Source of the DNA: Manduca sexta
Taxonomy: Eukaryota > Arthropoda > Insecta > Lepidoptera > Sphingidae
DNA: 64,000 nucleotides
Direction of reading: 5' to 3'
Assembly (NCBI RefSeq): GCF_014839805.1
Contig: NC_051135.1
Span: 11,411,291-11,475,290 of the forward strand
In this document: positions 40,301 to 49,400 of the stretch, piece by piece
How positions within the stretch are numbered: position 1 is the stretch's first letter
How the letters are laid out: each line of letters begins with the position of its first letter
The notes under the pieces: model-generated
What the model was told of the DNA's origin: nothing
What the model saw: only the letters and a program-made list of their open reading frames with translations
Databases searched by the model: none
Program-made: the position numbers and the translations under genes

Positions 40301-43300
40301 CGCGCGACTCCACGCCGGCAACAAAGCATCAAGAGTCGGCTAATTGGCGGCGACGCGCTCTCGACACGGAATCTCCAGTTAAACGGGGACGTTTGTATGG
40401 AGCGAATTACAAGTGTGTGCAAGCGATACGATGAGCTTTTTGTTTGTTGCAGGCATCTTCACGGTGATGTGCTACAACGTGCTGTGCGACAAGTACGCCA
40501 CGCGACAGATGTACGGCTACTGTCCCAGCTGGGCGCTAGAGTGGGACTACAGGAAGAAGGGTATATTGGACGAAATTAGACATTACTCCGCAGACATCAT
40601 TAGCTTACAGGCTAGTAACATAGTTCTCCTTAGTTTTACAAACAATGCCCTACGATTTACTACAGCTATGAAGATAATTGGTTTTGTTATTTACGAAATT
40701 ATTGTGAATTTTGACTTTGTAACTAAAACGACATAAAGAATTTAATATATCGTTCATACTTATTAATACTTAAAGTGAATTTTTTGAAATTAATTAGTCG
40801 CATTAATCAGAACAGCATTTTCACACTACCGACGCAGAGGCGTGAACGAACCGATAGCTCGTCGATAATGTACGACCGTGGAAATTGTTTCATTAAGTTT
40901 AATAGTATTTGATATTCTCCATAACGCTCATTAAAATACATTTTGAATTGAATTCTGACTTCTTGATACTTTAATAATAAGATATTTATAATATATCTCG
41001 TTGTTTCTATACTTTCAAAAATGATAGATTGAAATATTCAACTTATCTAATGTTTTAGGGCTTTAACGAGTTTCAGAAACTTTTGTTTTTGCTAAAAATA
41101 GCGTTGATACGACATATTATCTATTTCATCTAAAACGTGTCAACATCTTTGGAAGGGCCACTTAGCTCATCCACGCTATTCTGACAATGCTCTTCAAATC
41201 AATGGTAATTGCAAATTACTTAAGAACTTTACACCTTCTTAATATCAGCATGATTATTGGTCACTCTCTACCAGGAAACAAATATAAATATTAATAAATA
41301 ATTATTAGGAAATTGGATAGACATCTATTTTAATCGCTCTAAATATCCAAAATCCTCTAAATTATTCAATTGTGTACATTCCTTACCATCATCTTATGCA
41401 CATTACCAATGTACGAGTAGTTTTAGCTTGAACACTCATTTACAACGTTTACGTCTTATATTCCAAACAAAATTGTTTTAATGTGATTCGTTTTGTGCAG
41501 GAGGTAGAAACTGACCAGTTTTACAATTTCTTCCTGCCTGAGCTGAAGCAGGATGGGTACGATGGGATCTTCTCGCCCAAGTCTCGCGCCAAGACCATGT
41601 CCGAGTCGGAGAGGAAATACGTCGACGGATGCGCTATATTCTTTAGATCTGCTAAGTATGTTTATATATTTGTAAATGGAATGTAATGCTATGTTTAAAC
41701 TTCCAGCTGTTTATTGCGCAAGAACTTTTAGATGCGTTTACACAAGCGACAAAGTTTCAATAATTCTATTCAAGTGTGACGCGCCGCAAGTACTGCATGC
41801 TTCAAAATTTTCAGAAGTCAGATTGCTGCGACTAATAAAAATAGCTAAGAAAACTTCTAAAAGTTTTGTCGCCAATCAATACCCCGTTTAAAAATGCGAA
41901 CCAATTGAATTCGTCGGCATACAGATGACGAATCGTTTGCAAAAAAAACGATCACGATTAAAGAGTCAATAAAGACATAAACAAACTAAGATAACATAAA
42001 TGACATCGCAAAAATAAACAAACTCTTGATGATGCCATAAAAAATAAAACTCGCAATGCATAAAACGACGAGTGCAAAGACCCAGGAGATATACTCGTAC
42101 GAGTGACGTGTAAAACGCTGCTCAGTGTTCACGTCTATGAAATGCATCATGACTACGAATCTGTTGTTTTAACGAATATATTTCTTTCGAATACTGCGAT
42201 CGAGTCGCGCTGATAAAAATGTTTGAATTGTTCGCAGGTTCGCCTTAGTAAAGGAGCACCTTATAGAGTTCAACCAACTAGCAATGGCCAATAGTGAGGG
42301 ATCTGATAATATGTTAAATCGCGTCATGCCTAAGGACAATATAGGATTGGCCGCCTTACTGAAGACCAAGGAAGCCGCCTGGGAGAACGGTGAGGGCCTT
42401 TTTAATGTTACACAAGCTGACACCAGATAACCGCCGACGGTCATTAGCAAACAAAAGGACATGCAATTTTATTACTTGCAGTGAATCGTTCAAATATGGA
42501 CTTAGATGGTTGAATAAAGTTAAGAAAAAGATTTAAAAACATGAATGTGCAGATATAAATTGATGTTCGGTATCGAAAGGCATTGCGGGCCATTGTGCGC
42601 GCACGCTTAAAATGGTGTGCAGTGATGCCGCTGTGGGTCTTTCTCTGTCGGTGGTTTGTTTCGAACCCCTTGTATTGTGGCCTCTGGATGAAAGTACCTC
42701 ATGTTGTGACTTGACAATGTCCAATCGAGATGCTTTAACCATTATGGCTTTTAAAATGTTTGTGGCAGGTTTATTTGCATCTATATCTTCTGTAGTAAAT
42801 CATTCATACTCTTTAGCTGTTTAAATGCCTCATTCAATACGATTTTGGATATTTTCATCTAACAAAACAGCTCTGTTCGCACAAATGTAGCGTGAGTAAG
42901 CGAGTCGAACTAATGTATTATTCACATAAGGGAATCGCATCTGTGACTTTTAGACACGCTTTGATAAATGACGAGCAAACAAGTAAAGCTGTATTTGTGT
43001 TTCCAGTTTTTGGAAAGATACATTTTTTTTACCAATAATTTTCGTAAACTTCCTTATAATCTTTAGTATGTTCTTGATTGTGATTTGGAAATTTTTGTGT
43101 TTAAAATAGGGGACTAAAATTACTATTTTCTGTTTTATTAAAGTGGCTCCACAAAGTGACTACATAACGCCTGATGGTAAGTAAAACGCAGTTACAAAAA
43201 ATTTAAACGTTTCGATCTAAAATTTAATAGATTCAAATTTTTCACAATGGGTTATTGCATTAGACTTTTTAAATTGTCGAAAAAAGGTTACCAAAGAATT

Positions 43301-46186
43301 ACGGATTCCAACGCTCGAAATGCGTAGTCTCGAGATATCTCCTATTTTTAATTTGTGCCGTGACCGATTGAGCTAAACAAACTGAACCCTGTAATAGCAT
43401 TAATGTTATTTTTATTTCCCGTTTCAATGTTCAAAGTGATATAATAAAATGAGAGAACATTATAAACACAATAAACAGTTTTTATCAACGATCAAAATAC
43501 GTATTGAGCGTCTTAATTATTCGAAAGCAGCAATAAAACTTTGTTAAAATCACGTTCCGTGGCGAATTTCTAAAAAAAATGCGGTTGTTTGTAAAAAGCG
43601 TGTCAGTTTTTATTAACGACGTTCAATCTCTTAATTATTAGGTATCTATTAACCCAAAAACCAGTCGATCGATTTCTATTGTGCTTTCTCTGAGAACCGC
43701 GTGATGATTTGGAAAATTATTTCAATCTACTTGTTTCGCTTGGATGTAATTAACGTGTTGTACAATATGTTCGACAGAGTTGTGATATGCTATCGCGATA
43801 CGTAATGGATCGGTTATCTTTATTCTTTTGTTTTCTTTTTCTTAATCTTTTTCTTGTTCAATTGTTTTGTTTATTAATACAAAGAAATATTTAGACACGG
43901 TTTCCTTTTTAGTTAACTATTTATGTATATTCTTCATTTAATTTGCCAATCAAAATGTTGTTCATTTAATTCAATATATCGTTGAGGTTACGATGAACTT
44001 CATTTCACAATTTTGAATCCCAATATTTATTTTCCATTTTAGATTTCATATCATATTCATTGTATTTCTTGGTCAGTGCGTTGATTGGTCACGTTCATTT
44101 TCATAATTAAAGTCGCGAGAATCAGTTATTAGTATATTTATACCCACCACTCAGTCACTCACATCTAAATTCACCCATTTCAGGTCTACCGACGGACACG
44201 TCGATGATCGGCCAGCCGATCCTGGTGTGCACCGCGCACATACACTGGGACCCTGAGTTCTGCGACGTGAAGCTGATCCAGACGATGATGCTTAGCAATG
44301 AACTGAGGAACATTCTGGACGATTCCGGACGCACGCTGCGCCAGGCCGGCCAGAGGGACAATGTCCAGCTACTCCTTTGCGGGGACTTCAACTCGCTGCC
44401 TGATAGCGGTAAATAATAAAATGCGAGACTGATTAACGGCAAGGGTTCCGTACTCCCAACGATTTAAAACACACACTTCAGGCTTTTTATTCCCGAAGGG
44501 GTAAAGAGAGGTGAAATTAAAGCACCCACTTTTCACCACATGTGTACCGTCCTATGAAGTGATAGGGGGCGAGCCTATCGGCACAAGGGGCCAAATTCCG
44601 TATATGTATTATTATATTTCCGGATATTCGATATACATAGAACTTATTAAAATTTTAGAGTGTTACCTACAGTTCAAAAGGTTATACGCGCTACACGAGA
44701 TAGATCTCTGAAATATTGATCCTCTCAAGTAAGTTTTAGGAAAAAAAAATTATGTTTAACCAACAAGATAGAATTAGGATATGATATACGAAATGCTATA
44801 ATCTACTTATATTAAGGGGACGTAAAAACCTTTCTGTTATTTCTTTTCCATCATGTATTCCTTTTTACTGATCTACCCACATTTCTATACAACATATTCT
44901 TTTCTATACTAATATACATTTGTGTGATTGCAGGCGTGGTAGAGTTCCTGTCGTCGGGGCGGGTGTCGTCGGAGCACCGCGACTTCAAGGAGCTCGGGTA
45001 CGCGACGTCGCTGCGGCGCATGCCCAGCTCCGAGCACGAGTTCACTCACAACTTCAAACTCGCCTCCGCCTACAGCGAGGACATCATGCCCTACACCAAC
45101 TACACGTCAGTATTACATCGTCTAGAGCATTGATTCCCAATGTGGTCCAGGTGGACCCCCAAGGGTCTCACAGTTCGTAAGCTGAGGGTCCGCAAAAAAT
45201 TTTTTGGTCATATTAGTATATGTTTATTTGTCTGTTAAAAACCACTTGACTAGCGTTACTGAATCTAATCCCAGTCTTAAAATCCTAAAGAGAGCTTATC
45301 GAGCCCCTTGTTAGATAATTTCTAATCCGTTTATAGTGAACGCCACATACACGCTGGAAAATCCATAATGTTTATCCATTGCAAGTCGCGTTTTACGGTC
45401 ACCCAGTGTATATTCAATTAGTGCACTCACTGTCTACGATTACCAATTGCCTATAAATAATAAGAAATCGGGGATTTCCGAACGGCCACGGGCCACCTGT
45501 TGAACTCGTGCGTCCTGCATTTATCCGGCTCGAAGGATCATTTAAATAATCAATTTTACTGGGAAGCATTTATGGTCAGCGGTGACCTTACCTGCAAGCT
45601 CTACGCATCATTCCGTGAAAAAAATATAATGTACGTGTTTCTTGTAAGATGAAGATTCAAGATCCATGTAGAGGTATAAGACCTCTGTGTAATTTAATTT
45701 TTCTATCAATTAAAATGCATGATCTCGATTGCAGGTTCGACTTCAAGGGCATCATAGACTATATATTCTACAGCAAGCAGTCGATGACGCCCCTGGGGCT
45801 GCTCGGGCCGCTGTCGCAGGACTGGTTCCGGGAGCACAAAGTCGTTGGTTGTCCCCATCCTCATATACCGTCGGGTAAGAATATTTTATAGCTTCTTAAT
45901 ATATAGAAATTCAAATTTAGTTGATATTTGTCAGATAAGAGTAGAAAAGGTTTTCTCCATCAGCCATGAGTGTAAATTTGTATATCTCAGAATTGATTCT
46001 AGAGTTTATATTTTAGAAATATAGACAGTACGCAAAAGATTTTCAAGCATTTTATTGTGTAATTAACATTCGACAGAAGTACAAGTAGTCCCGTTGTGTT
46101 GTGCAGATCACTTCCCGCTGCTGGTGGAGCTGGAGATGTGTCCGAGCACGAGCGGCAACTCGAACGGACTGATCGGGCGCAGGTAG
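25261..46186 (+). CDS. twin: twin / CNOT6-like: CCR4-NOT complex poly(A) nuclease (3' part of gene)
   Basis: Eight exons join in one frame (69, 158, 155, 152, 225, 172, 140 and 80 bases) to give 382 residues and a TAG stop. The protein is the exonuclease-endonuclease-phosphatase domain of Ccr4, which removes poly(A) tails from mRNA in the cytoplasm using Mg2+. Landmarks in order are VMCYNVLCDKYATRQMYGYC, ADIISLQ|EVETDQF, SPKSRAKTMSE, DGCAIFF, EFNQLAMANSEGSDNMLNR, CTAHIHWDPEF, CGDFNSLPDS, FDFKGIIDYIFYS and HPHIPSDHFPLL. The catalytic Glu, the Asp and Asn of GDFNS, the Asp of IIDY and the His of SDHF are all present. The protein ends NGLIGRR, like fly twin. Family members are about 550 residues, so roughly 165 N-terminal residues (leucine-rich repeats that bind CAF1/POP2) are missing. 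I found no LRR exon in the window. Confidence 0.96.
28972..29679. mobile_element. Foldback (long-TIR) element, about 708 bp
   Basis: The ends are ttagtccattgaaa and tttcaatggactaa. The left arm (28,972 to about 29,272) and the right arm (about 29,415-29,679) are near-complementary, with matching blocks such as 'gcgttttttagaggacgcaa', 'ttttacgatgtatctcttta', 'tgttgcaaattaaattctc' and 'gtcgtagaactataaataaa'. The spacer is about 140 bp. The left arm carries an extra segment (about 29,050-29,075). There is no transposase, so it is a non-autonomous DNA element. Transcribed within the twin intron it would form a long RNA hairpin. I could not define a target-site duplication. Confidence 0.85.
30556..30781 (+). 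repeat. 113-bp tandem duplication, two copies
   Basis: Copies at 30,556-30,668 and 30,669-30,781 both begin gtgtttatagatataataca and end ttttttcatat. I find one difference (cagga[c/t]agttcagg). The near identity indicates a recent duplication, a copy-number polymorphism or an assembly artefact. Confidence 0.9.
30798..30904 (+). repeat. Dispersed repeat family R, copy 2
   Basis: Contains 'gtggggtccaatagaatgtc', 'gactgacgagagatgattac' and 'cagtcgacacaact', matching the copy at 63,320-63,437 and, less well, 13,598-13,695. The adjoining SINE starts directly after it, so the two may form one composite insertion. Confidence 0.6.
30905..31146 (-). mobile_element. tRNA-headed SINE (family S), diverged
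   Basis: In plus-strand order I see 'aatcccaaaggggttggcag', 'aggcgcaactggtccaccta', 'catatccggcacaaatttct' and 'gatactgaataaataaaccc', then a degenerate tRNA-like head ending 'ctacgtcatcgaggc'. It has the same block order as the young copy at 62,644-62,911 with many substitutions, so it is an old minus-strand insertion. Confidence 0.75.
31170..31266 (+). mobile_element. LINE 3' end fragment with AATAAA tail
   Basis: 'ctggtagagaatgcctatgg', 'cattaagtccgcctgtatac' and 'gtgcaataaataaataaaat' form the characteristic tail of an abundant lepidopteran non-LTR retrotransposon. The same tail occurs inverted at 16,476-16,545. Confidence 0.7.
37314..37435 (+). pseudogene. LINE reverse transcriptase C-terminal remnant
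   Basis: A frame ends RANGLTEQDAKDRAKWKD, then about nine more residues and a stop, followed by 'aattgacaaatagaagaaga'. This resembles the extreme C-terminus of lepidopteran non-LTR retrotransposon polyproteins (a GLTEEDA.DR.KWR-like pattern followed by a purine-rich tail). The upstream part of the frame (37,140-37,313) is less clear and no RT motifs remain. It is an immobile fragment within the twin intron. Confidence 0.55.
40453..40610 (+). CDS. twin: twin exon b (start of nuclease domain; GC donor)
   Basis: The acceptor is ttgttgcag. The exon encodes CIFTVMCYNVLCDKYATRQ, MYGYCPSWALEWDYRKKGI and LDEIRHYSADIISLQ. The exon must end after cag at 40,610, because the next exon opens in phase 0 with EVETDQF. 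The intron then begins gctagtaac, a GC donor instead of GT. No alternative GT donor keeps the conserved protein in frame. Confidence 0.92.
40611..41500 (+). other. twin intron with non-canonical GC-AG ends
   Basis: 890 bp from gctagtaa to ttttgtgcag. AT-rich, with no repeat or gene recognised inside. Confidence 0.75.
41501..41655 (+). CDS. twin: twin exon c (catalytic Glu)
   Basis: Encodes EVETDQFYNFFLPELKQDG, YDGIFSPKSRAKTMSESE and RKYVDGCAIFFRSA, plus two bases of a Lys codon. The first codon is the Mg2+-binding glutamate (Glu240 in human CNOT6L). Donor aa|gtatgt. Confidence 0.94.
42238..42389 (+). CDS. twin: twin exon d
   Basis: Acceptor ttgttcgcag, donor g|gtgagg. Encodes FALVKEHLIEFNQLAMANSE, GSDNMLNRVMPKDNIGLAAL and LKTKEAAWEN, the central part of the nuclease fold including the LNRV block. 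Confidence 0.94.
42390..44183 (+). other. twin intron
   Basis: 1.8 kb of AT-rich sequence with canonical gtgagg/ttcag ends. It contains no gene. A very short 'cgcctgatggtaagt' piece near 43,168-43,183 recalls the retroelement at 18,640. Confidence 0.8.
44184..44408 (+). CDS. twin: twin exon e (catalytic Asp/Asn)
   Basis: Acceptor catttcag, donor g|gtaaat. Encodes GLPTDTSMIGQPILVCTAHI, HWDPEFCDVKLIQTMMLSNE, a variable linker, then VQLLLCGDFNSLPDS. The Asp and Asn of GDFNS correspond to the metal and substrate residues of the nuclease (Asp410 and Asn412 in human CNOT6L). Confidence 0.95.
44483..44602 (-). mobile_element. SINE family S, 5'-truncated
   Basis: 'tttttattcccgaaggggta', 'agcacccacttttcaccaca' and 'gatagggggcgagcctatcg' match the 3' body of the SINE at 62,644-62,911. 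The tRNA-like head is absent. It sits only 75 bp beyond the donor of twin exon e. Confidence 0.75.
44934..45105 (+). CDS. twin: twin exon f
   Basis: Acceptor gattgcag, donor ac|gtcagt. Encodes GVVEFLSSGRVSSEHRDFKE, LGYATSLRRMPSSEHEFTHN and FKLASAYSEDIMPYTNY, typical of the fly-type Ccr4 nuclease. The exon is GC-rich compared with the introns around it. Confidence 0.95.
45106..45734 (+). other. twin intron
   Basis: It contains 'gtggtccaggtggacccccaagg', fewer than 60 bp (about 45,140-45,195), resembling the terminal 'ggggtccgcaaa' sequence common in hAT-like MITEs. This is a weak match. No gene was found. Confidence 0.5.
45735..45874 (+). CDS. twin: twin exon g (IIDY motif)
   Basis: Acceptor cgattgcag, donor g|gtaaga. 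Encodes FDFKGIIDYIFYSKQSMTPL, GLLGPLSQDWFREHKVVGC and PHPHIPS. The Asp of IIDY is a conserved active-site residue of the fold. Confidence 0.95.
46107..46186 (+). CDS. twin: twin last coding exon (SDHF motif and stop)
   Basis: Acceptor gttgtgcag. Encodes DHFPLLVELEMCPSTSGNSN and GLIGRR, then TAG at 46,184-46,186. The His of SDHF is the catalytic histidine (His529 in human CNOT6L). The stop is followed by C (TAG C), and the frame continues open for 38 codons. Confidence 0.95.
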
Positions 46187-46303
46187 CACGCGCGCCGGCC
46201 GCGCGCCCCCCGCGCTCCCCGCGCCCCGCGCGCCCCCCGCGCCCTCCGCGCCGCGCGCGCGCCCCGCGCCCGCCCCGCCCCGCACGCGCCGCACCCGCCA
46301 TAG
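46187..46303 (+). other. GC-rich tract and in-frame 38-codon extension after the twin stop
   Basis: From 46,187 to about 46,300 the sequence is almost entirely C and G, dominated by repeats of cgcgcccc. In the twin frame it reads 38 sense codons rich in Pro-Arg-Ala triplets (for example RRPRAPRAPRAPRAPRALRA) before TAG at 46,301. It could be translated only by stop-codon readthrough, or it could act as a structured, C-rich UTR start. Nothing in the sequence decides between these. Confidence 0.5.
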
Positions 46304-46473
46304 CCCCAGCCGACCGCCACTTTACTCGCCTCCTGCCATCTCTGACGCCCTGGTGTCGCGACGGCGACTCCGCTAGTACAATCAACTAGAAAATTGTTAT
46401 GGACTTAAGGATTATGTTCCGACGCTACTGCGGAACGGTGACGTCGCCACGCAACCGACTACAGTAATAGAGT

Positions 46474-46479
46474 AATAAA
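46474..46479 (+). promoter_or_regulatory. Proximal poly(A) signal AATAAA for twin
   Basis: The first canonical hexamer after the stop, 288 bases downstream, followed by 'ttttattagtatacatagtg' (U-rich). Use of this site would give a short UTR. Confidence 0.4.
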
Positions 46480-49400
46480 TTTTATTAGTATACATAGTGA
46501 GACGTGATGAGTGACGTATGGGAGTAGACCCCGGAGTAGCACGCGAGCAGTCCGCGGCGGGAGTACCGTCCGCACGTAGCGTCGGACGGACGCGACGTGT
46601 TCGCCTCACCCCTCGTGCGTACAAATTTTATAAAATAACACACCAAACAATATTTCCACGCTTTAATTACTAAATATACAGAGATATGTACTTACATATA
46701 TAACTTTGTTTTTATAGTATATGATATGTGAAATGTTGTTAGAATGTTGTAATGTAGTGTCGACGCGCATCTTCCGTCTCCTTCATCGACGAGGTGTTAG
46801 TTGAGATAATGTATTTTGTTTCGTTTTAGACGCAATAGTATGCCCGAGAACCGTTCTCTTTTCACTGGACGATAAGGTACCGCGGTACGTAGTGTTGTCA
46901 TGCGATATGACATATTGGTAGTGTGTTTTAATAGTTCGTTTATATTGGGACTAAAGCTGACGGGACTCGCATGGAATTCGCTTTTTATAAAAATCTATGT
47001 CTTAGAAAAATGTCCTAAAATAATGGCAATTTGTATTGTTCATGTCGGATTCCATTTGGTCCCTCAGATTTGGTCCCAGTACGTGGTGTATGTATGTAAA
47101 ATGTTAATTAAATGATATAAGCCGAAAATCTCATAGAGTATTTTTAATTTGTAACACATTCCTCGTTAAATTATAGAACAAAACTTCCTTTATATCTTTT
47201 TAGTAGAATTTTAGTACCTTTCTAATTGGGCGCATGCAATATTTTGAAACTATATTTTTCGTCACCAATTGTCAAATTGGTTTTTAGTGAATTAAAAAAT
47301 TAGATAGTAAAATTGTTAAAAAGTTTTCGGCCTATATTTAATTAACTAAAATTATTTTAAATTGCTCTGACGTCTCAAATATTTTTTTGCTCAATACATA
47401 GTAATATCCTTCCTTTTAAAGATTACCTTTTTGAACCACATATTATTACATAGTCTTGTTACATTAATTTAATACAATCGGTAACGCTAATCTAGACACG
47501 AATCTAAGGAAGAGTTACGTGAGTCATGACCCCCCAAGAACATTTGTTTTTAAATATAATTTATTTAGCACAAGTCAATTATAAAATAATTATTGATAGT
47601 TTAGAAAAGTCTTTTGACTTATTTGCTGATCTTCCAATAAATTGAATCCTTGACTGAAGAATAAATGTTTTACTACGCTACAACTCGACGTTTTTGCTGA
47701 CCCTTCTAAGTCATGTCCTATATAATATAATTAAAGATAAAGCCCTTATTAAATGCAAATATAACCTTTGATATCCTAGATTTTTCCCATTCAATAACCC
47801 AATGGTCTGCTATATTGTTTCATACTCTCTTAAATAAGTTCATTCCAGGTTTTAACGTATTTTATACCGATTTACCATCAAAAAATATCAAAATATAACG
47901 GTTCAAAAAGGGTAATTCCGATAACTGCTTAGAAATCATTCTTAGTGTGGTTATTTCAGTTTTAGTTGTCTCGTAATTTGTAGTGCTTCGATTTGCTTGC
48001 ATTCAATGTAGTTATTCCAGTGAATAGATAACGTCATGTCCTTTAGTGCGTTCTTTACGTGAATTCTCTGGTAAATTATTCGTTTTTTCTTACCTTAACT
48101 ACGTAGTGTGCTGTAAATAATCACTTTAAAATCAACACATTAAAAATCAAATCTAACCGTTACTGCTTTTTTGTAGCAATTCTCAAACTTTTTTCGACAT
48201 TCTTGTGTTTCATTTGACTTGTTGACAAAGATATGAAGATGTATCTGATTACGGCCCTGTACAATAGAGTAGGTAAGAATAAAACGAATTTTGCGCGCGT
48301 TTTTAGCCTCAGATCTTCGATGTAGCGTAGCGTTTTCTCTGTGCAATCATTTTTTTTTTATTTCCACATATATTTTATTTTGAATCTGGCTAATTTGTAT
48401 TAGACGTTAATATTGACTATTGTTTGTGTAGATGTATTGAATCAAGACATACGCTTATAGGGTCAATAAAAAATTATGTGAATCGGTAAAGATAAAAAAT
48501 ATTTTTTCATTACTGTTACGACGACAAACTTAGTATTTCGAATGTAAAGTATACAGTTGAGGAATGGTACAAATATAATGTGAATTTATAAATAAATACC
48601 TTCTTAGATTAGATTTATTCGTTTGTGTTTCTTTTATAGACAATTTAGATTTTTGAAAAATGTGATGATTAAATGAAATTGTTTTCGTAATGTCTACGTG
48701 CTCGGTCGATGAGTGTGTCAAACGTCCAATTACCAATTAGTGGTGAATAAATTCCTCCACTGTATATAGACTAGATGATATTTTATAATCAGAAATTATT
48801 GCAATGTATGTGTGTAGGTGAATGTGAGTCTGGCGGGTGACCGCGTCCCCTGCCCGCGGGGGTCAGTGAGACGCACCGGTAGGTGGCGCTTCATACCGCC
48901 CGCTGTGCCGCGTCCTCGACGTACAACATGCGTGCTTGTTGTATATCGCACTATAAACTTGCGCAATGGAAAGCGATGTTGAAAAGTATCGATTTATCGA
49001 TGTTATTCAACAATTGCATTTTCGATTTATAAATGTTGATGTCGATATTTTTAATTGAACATCTTGTTAGTTATTGTATTTATACGTATATCAAATGTAA
49101 CATATATATGATGGATTAGTACCGCTGACGTCTTAATTTACCTTCCAAGTGATTTAATTTCTGCTTCACAAATATCGATAGTCGATACATTTATACGTCG
49201 ATATAATTTCAACATAGATATCCGAAATTGCGCAAATACTTGCACCATCTTGGTGTACATGAGATTTGTCATCTTATACCAACTTGTACAAGTATGCTTG
49301 TGTACTTGTGCAGATGAGTGCGTGTACTGCACAGCGGGACTCTTGTACAAAGCGCTATCTAGTTGGCACTGAAGCGGCTCGGTTTGTGACATAGCTATAT

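Larger units (their letters stand above)
25330..40452 (+). other. twin intron of 15.1 kb
   Basis: The intron is bounded by gtaagta and ttgttgcag. It holds the foldback element (28,972-29,679), the 113-bp tandem pair, repeat R copy 2, a SINE, a LINE tail and a LINE coding remnant, all listed separately. The remainder shows no supported exon. Its last 1.6 kb (about 38,800-40,440) is markedly GC/CpG-richer than the rest and open in several frames on both strands. Confidence 0.8.

Noticed and set aside
45999..46389. Long overlapping frames on both strands at the end of twin (up to 128 codons)
   Set aside because: They exist because the GC-only tract contains no stop codons; their peptides are simple Ala/Arg/Gly repeats.
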